Shown: positions 62,736 through 64,000 of the stretch, one piece after another | How positions within the stretch are numbered: position 1 is the first letter of the stretch | How the letters are laid out: every line of letters starts with the position of its first letter | NCBI GenBank assembly: GCA_024404875.1 | Contig: JAKSPK010000008.1 | Span: forward strand, 1 to 64,000 | Source of the DNA: Oscillospiraceae bacterium | Lineage (GTDB): Bacteria > Bacillota > Clostridia > Oscillospirales > Ruminococcaceae | Length of the DNA: 64,000 nt | Reading direction: 5' to 3' | Program-made: the position numbers and the translations under genes | Notes under the pieces: model-generated | What the model saw: the letters and a program-made list of their open reading frames with translations, nothing else | Databases searched by the model: none | What the model was told of the DNA's origin: nothing

Positions 62736-63938
62736 TCAGATCAGCCCGAGCTCACGCTTCCATGCGAGGATACGCAGTACCGAATCATCGACCTGCTGGA
62801 TCCTGAGCTTATATGTCTCGATCGCTTCGGTGATCGCCGCAACTGCGCCGTCAAAATCCGAGTAACAGATCATATCATTGCCCGCGATGATCGCAGTAGC
62901 AGCAGGATTCTTCTGATGGGTAAAGGACGAGATCGCGCCCATGCCGAGATCATCGGAAATGATGACACCGCGGAACAGCAGTTCCTCGCGCAGGATTTTG
63001 TGAACGGCAGGGGAGAGTGATGCGGGGCGGTCCGGATCCATGCACGACACGATATTGTGCGAGACCATGACCGAATCGGCGCCTTCCTCGACACCGGCCT
63101 TGAAAGGCAGAAAATCGTTTTCCTTGAACAAATCCAGCTCACGCTGATCCCATGCCATGCCGTAATGGGTATCGCTGCTGCCGCCGTAGCCGGGGAAATG
63201 CTTGAGGCATGAGCCGAGATGTTCTTCATTCATCACGCTGACGACAGTGCGGATGTACTCAGCCGTTTCCTTCGCATCGGTGCTGTAGCTGCGCGGGTAG
63301 ATGAAGTTGCCCTCCGCCTCCGGCACATCGCATACAGGGGCGAGATTGACATTGATGCCTAGATCCAGCAGGAAATCAGCTTTTTCTTTCGTGTCATTTT
63401 CGATCCGCTTCAGTCCGCCCTGTTCATTCAGCGCACGAGGCGATTCAAAGGGCGCTGCACGGAGATTGCCGTTCAGGCTGACGCGGTTGACCGTGCCGCC
63501 TTCTTCATCCACGGAAATCAGCATCGGGATATTGGCGCTTGACTGGAACCCCGATGTCATATCGCGGACTTCATCGGCAGTCTTCCACTGGAACGGCGGT
63601 GCGAACAGGCAGAGGCCGCCGGCGCCTTGCTCTGCAGCATATTTCGCAGAAAATTCATCTGCGCAGCTTACGAGCAGCAGCTGACCGATGCGTTCCCGAA
63701 GCGTCATGGATGCGACCATCTCACGGAGATCATCGTCCGCATCCGGCGTGTAGACATCCGTTGTCGTGGTAGTCTCAGTGGTCGTTTCTGTCGTTGTTGT
63801 GCCGGTCGCATCCGGCGGCAGCTCAATGACGCGGTCTTCAAACATCGGTTCGATCGGCTGCCAGAGTCCGCAGCCGCAGAGCAGCGCCATGACCGCAGCT
63901 GGTATCATGAGCGCTGCATATTTCAGTTTTCTCATCAT
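62736..63938 (-). CDS. GH3 beta-N-acetylhexosaminidase-like lipoprotein (NagZ-type)
   Basis: 400 residues. Lipobox LCGC with lipidated Cys at about 23, a Thr-rich linker (47-60), then a single GH3 barrel without the C-terminal GH3 domain, as in NagZ. SVDEEGGTVNR (usual VDQEGGRVQR), LKHFPGYGGSSDTHYG at about 245-260 with the catalytic D256/H258 dyad, and nucleophile Asp in ISDDLGM (329-330). Likely removes GlcNAc from muropeptides or other glycans outside the cell. The Gln-to-Glu and His-to-Tyr changes in the signature are noted. Ribosome site AAAGGA. Confidence 0.9.
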   Translation of the reverse strand: MMRKLKYAALMIPAAVMALLCGCGLWQPIEPMFEDRVIELPPDATGTTTTETTTETTTTTDVYTPDADDDLREMVASMTLRERIGQLLLVSCADEFSAKYAAEQGAGGLCLFAPPFQWKTADEVRDMTSGFQSSANIPMLISVDEEGGTVNRVSLNGNLRAAPFESPRALNEQGGLKRIENDTKEKADFLLDLGINVNLAPVCDVPEAEGNFIYPRSYSTDAKETAEYIRTVVSVMNEEHLGSCLKHFPGYGGSSDTHYGMAWDQRELDLFKENDFLPFKAGVEEGADSVMVSHNIVSCMDPDRPASLSPAVHKILREELLFRGVIISDDLGMGAISSFTHQKNPAATAIIAGNDMICYSDFDGAVAAITEAIETYKLRIQQVDDSVLRILAWKRELGLI

Positions 63939-63964
63939 GTTTCATGATCCTTTCGCGAATAGGA

Positions 63965-64000
63965 TCAGTTTTTGAGAGACTGCATCGGCGCAGGGATTCG
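63965..64000 (-). CDS. Possible 3' end of a gene running off the window
   Basis: On the minus strand one frame reads RIPAPMQSLKN and stops at 63967-63965, 26 nt before the GH3 start. Too short to identify; could be chance. Confidence 0.3.
   Translation of the reverse strand, partial: RIPAPMQSLKN

Overview
The window looks like a chromosomal segment of a plant-fibre-degrading Ruminococcus (Oscillospiraceae, Clostridia), most like R. champanellensis, R. flavefaciens or R. callidus. Support for this: four large secreted polysaccharidases carrying dockerins (GH43, CBM22-GH10-CBM22-dockerin-GH43, CBM4-GH9 and PL10), the GlgC/GlgD two-subunit ADP-glucose pyrophosphorylase, moderate GC content, Firmicute-type gene orders, strong AGGAGG ribosome sites, and TTGACA-17-TATAAT promoters. 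The species is inferred; no 16S gene is present.

Layout. 1-4160: glycogen synthesis (tail of an unidentified gene, glgC, glgD, glgA). 4170-4450: decayed IS200/IS605 element. 4573-6957: dockerin GH43. 7146-8898 (-): RsbW-like kinase and PAS/HD-GYP protein. 9308-12584: MBOAT O-acetyltransferase with its DHHW partner. 12821-15195: TPR protein, tRNA-Leu, DegV, DUF5662. Three transcription units here share a repeated promoter module. 15542-18752: lepA, small Zn-ribbon membrane protein, hemW. 18865-21251 (-): Zn-ribbon protein, ispD, ispF, isochorismatase-type hydrolase. 21388-27739: an unusual LacI-sensor/degenerate-GGDEF/AraC regulator divergent from the bifunctional xylanase. 28203-33475: sodium/solute symporter divergent from the GH9 cellulase. 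33502-37752 (-): diguanylate cyclase, membrane protein, NAD(P)HX repair enzyme, lipoprotein. 38076-40007: PL10 pectate lyase. 40014-47566: infC-rpmI-rplT behind an L20-type leader, then RNA methyltransferase, dprA, topA, trmFO. 47855-61608: plsX, rnc, smc, ftsY, rdgB, yhbY, nadD, yqeK, LCP, rsfS, small membrane protein, leuS. 61649-64000: rpsU, then a membrane protein and a GH3 lipoprotein on the minus strand.

How it fits together. The dockerin enzymes would be displayed on a cellulosome and attack xylan, cellulose and pectin. The hybrid regulator and the symporter sit next to enzyme genes and may sense or import the products. The glg genes would store surplus glucose. The rest is largely housekeeping in conserved order. 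I see no CRISPR array, no prophage and no recognisable defence system. The best leads are the three-copy promoter module, the FtsY whose acidic domain lies at the C-terminus as a 13-residue repeat, the hybrid regulator, and the two sequence classes of dockerin.
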